From Catenaria anguillulae PL171 (lineage: Eukaryota; Blastocladiomycota; Blastocladiomycetes; Blastocladiales; Catenariaceae): a stretch of DNA of 41,036 nt. This document shows, one piece after another, positions 39,340-41,036 of the stretch. The stretch covers positions 1 through 41,036 of the forward strand of contig MCFL01000211.1 of NCBI GenBank assembly GCA_002102555.1. Reading direction: 5' to 3'. Numbering within the stretch: the stretch's first letter is position 1; the number at the start of each line of letters is the position of its first letter. The position numbers were made by a program, and so were the translations under genes. Under the pieces are notes generated by a model. It did not search any database. It had not been told where the DNA came from and worked only from the letters and a program-made list of their open reading frames with translations.

Positions 39340-40806
39340 ATGTCAGCAACACTCACCATCATGTCTGACCGCGAAGCGATTGGGACGCTGTCGTTCTTTG
39401 CCGTCACGATGGCGATATGCGCTGGGTCATGCATTGCATTGGCAAGACGTGCAAAACCTGCCGTCCGAGCCATCGCTGGCCACTCGCGAAGTGAGCTGAT
39501 GCTCGGCAGCCCGGACGATTCGGGCACGGCGAGCACCTCGCACCTGGTAACCAATTGGTCAGCCATCTACGGGCATCGCCGAATAGCGCTGCTATTCTTG
39601 TCCAATGTTCTCTTGATTGGCGAGTGCTTGAATAGCTTGGTGTATTACGCTGTGCTCTGGCTCGCCCCTCACCTTACCAATGTATGTACTACCTTCACAT
39701 TTTCCACTCAGCGTCTGCTCGTCAAGCTTTCTGACTGACTGTTTGCGACCGTGACTGCAGACGCCCATCAACTATCTCTTGGACGGCATCACCATCATTC
39801 CTGCGGGCACCATCATCTGCCTCGCAACTACATACCGGATAGCCTTGATCCTTGTGACGCACCCAGTTGCACGACAAAAGCTGTTGAAAGCCGCCACCGC
39901 CCTGGCCCTCGTCATTCCACTGACATTGTTTGTCAAGATTGCTGTGGGTGTCGTGCAGTACTGGCACATAACTGTTGGTGCGCTGATTCAAGGACTCTCA
40001 TCGCAACGGATGGACGCTTACTCGATGAGCACCTGCCTGACAGACGAATGGCAAAGAACAACCATTGTGCAGCCCGAAATTGCCATCCTGATTGCCCTAT
40101 ACCCGGTACGCCACTGTTTAAATCACCTGGGTTTTCTCCTACATAACCGAACTGAGCTGTCATTGCGTGTGTGGATGTGGGCGCAGACACTCACAATTTC
40201 GGGGTCTGTCTGGGTCCATCAAAGTTGTACTGACACGCCAATCTACGGCTCCCGTTGCTTGCACCGCGTCTAAATGGGAACCAAACGCCATTTCGCGCAC
40301 AGCGGCACTGGCACCTGATGAATCCGTGTCCTCCTTGTCAGCAGTAATGTCGTCGTCAACTGGGCGGGCAACATCAGCATCCGCATCAGCACCTGCGGGC
40401 GCAAGCCCAAGTCATCCTGTCACCTCGGCGGCGCCGGCGCCGGTTGTTCTTGCAGATTCGTTGAAAACCACTTTCACGCTGCTCGTACGCGTCCCAACCT
40501 CGACATCGCCGCAACCGTGACCTTGACCTTGTGATTAACCTAAGCGTAATACAGACGTTGCTCATGGCATTTTACTGGCTCGCATTTGTCCTGTTCCTTG
40601 CTCTGGACAAGCACGTGGGCGGCATTCGCAACATGGCCGTGATGACCTTCATTGCAAGTGCAACGGCGGCAACCGAGGCGAGTTTTGAGTGGATGCTGCG
40701 CACAAACAGGCAGGCAGCAGCAAGTCGAGGCTCGGTCGCTGGCAACGGCAAGAGGTCCATTGGCATGGGTGCCAAGGATCACGGGAAGGTGGGAGTGAAG
40801 GAGTGA
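39340..40806 (+). CDS. Seven-helix membrane protein, family member F (frame offset in exon 4)
   Basis: Five exons: 39340-39681, 39761-39977, 40044-40105, 40187-40484 and 40555-40806 (introns 79, 66, 81 and 70 bp; donors GTATGT, GTGCGC, GTACGC, GTACGC). Intron 2 is a multiple of three and open when unspliced, but sits exactly where A, B and C have theirs. Helix 2 GECLNSLVYYAVLW, helix 3 ATTYRIALILVTHP, helix 5 DEWQRTTIVQPEI, pre-helix-6 DSLKTTFTLL, helix 7 ending TAATEASFEWML. In exon 4 the frame slips at the GGG of 40211-40214: TLTISGSVW is followed by SIKVVLT only if one G is skipped. Read as is, translation stops near 40272. With the offset discounted the protein would be 389 residues. Young pseudogene or sequence error. 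ATG 39361 is an alternative start. Confidence 0.75.
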
Positions 40807-41036
40807 GACTTGTTCAGAAATGAAGGCAAAACGAAACCCTCACACCAGAGAGGCACATTGGTGTGATACACGGCCAGTTACCGGGCTTCGGTACGGAATG
40901 CGTGCCGACGGCTGGCCCGATTTTACCGTCAGCCATTCCTCATGCCGACCCGGCTTGTTGGGGTAACGGATGTGAGGCCGATCGTTTCCGCGAACGCGTC
41001 TTGAAGCAAGTTGGTGGTTGTGGTTCGCCATCTCAA
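40807..41036. other. Right-end flank, nothing recognised
   Basis: The 230 bp downstream of member F. A small hairpin (CACATTGGTGTG, about 40855-40866) is present. No gene or RNA that I can support. Confidence 0.4.

Noticed and set aside
40840-41031. 63-codon minus-strand frame at the right edge
   Set aside because: No true homology signal; the region is too short and lies at the edge, so it cannot be judged.
1-41036. Search by eye for tRNA, rRNA, CRISPR, LTR or transposase signals
   Set aside because: GGTTCGA-like B-box strings occur (for example near 38354 and 19110) but without a matching cloverleaf. No reverse transcriptase, integrase or transposase motifs and no terminal repeats were seen.

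Overview
The window looks like nuclear DNA of a flagellated (zoosporic) fungus. An APSES/ankyrin cell-cycle transcription factor and a Cmr1/WDR76 homologue point to fungi. A CIBAR/FAM92 BAR-domain protein, a family tied to basal bodies and cilia in animals, points to a lineage that still builds a flagellum. High GC, compact genes and short introns (56-91 bp) fit a chytrid or, as a guess only, a Blastocladiomycota genome. No species can be named from the sequence alone.

Layout. From 1 to 30.65 kb every gene I can support is on the minus strand: the 5' part of a Pik1-type phosphatidylinositol 4-kinase (cut by the left edge), a cytochrome P450 with broken reading frame, two 7TM-like genes (A, B), an Mbp1/Swi4-type APSES factor, a third 7TM-like gene (C), a secreted mucin-like protein, a degenerate eIF4A paralogue next to a normal eIF4A, Cmr1, PYROXD1 and CIBAR. 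At about 31 kb the direction flips. A USP10/Ubp3 deubiquitinase and three more 7TM-like genes in tandem (D, E, F) follow on the plus strand.

The most interesting content is the six-member family of seven-helix membrane proteins (A-F). I do not recognise it as any known fungal receptor class. The members differ strongly in sequence, yet the block between introns 1 and 3 is exactly 93 codons in all six. Four intron positions and phases are shared, with stepwise intron loss in D and E. Each has a Glu in helix 2 and a Glu-x-x-Phe-(Asp/Glu)-Trp signature at the end of helix 7. The topology (N-terminus out, long variable third cytoplasmic loop) is GPCR-like, so a lineage-specific chemoreceptor family is a reasonable hypothesis.

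Other points: the eIF4A tandem copy has lost essentially every catalytic DEAD-box motif; the P450 has six single-base frame offsets but no other damage; most introns start with an unusual GT-N-C-G donor; and PYROXD1, the protector of the RtcB tRNA ligase in animals, is present in a fungus. The remaining genes are housekeeping (lipid signalling, translation, DNA damage, G1/S transcription, deubiquitination) and do not form an obvious pathway with the 7TM family.
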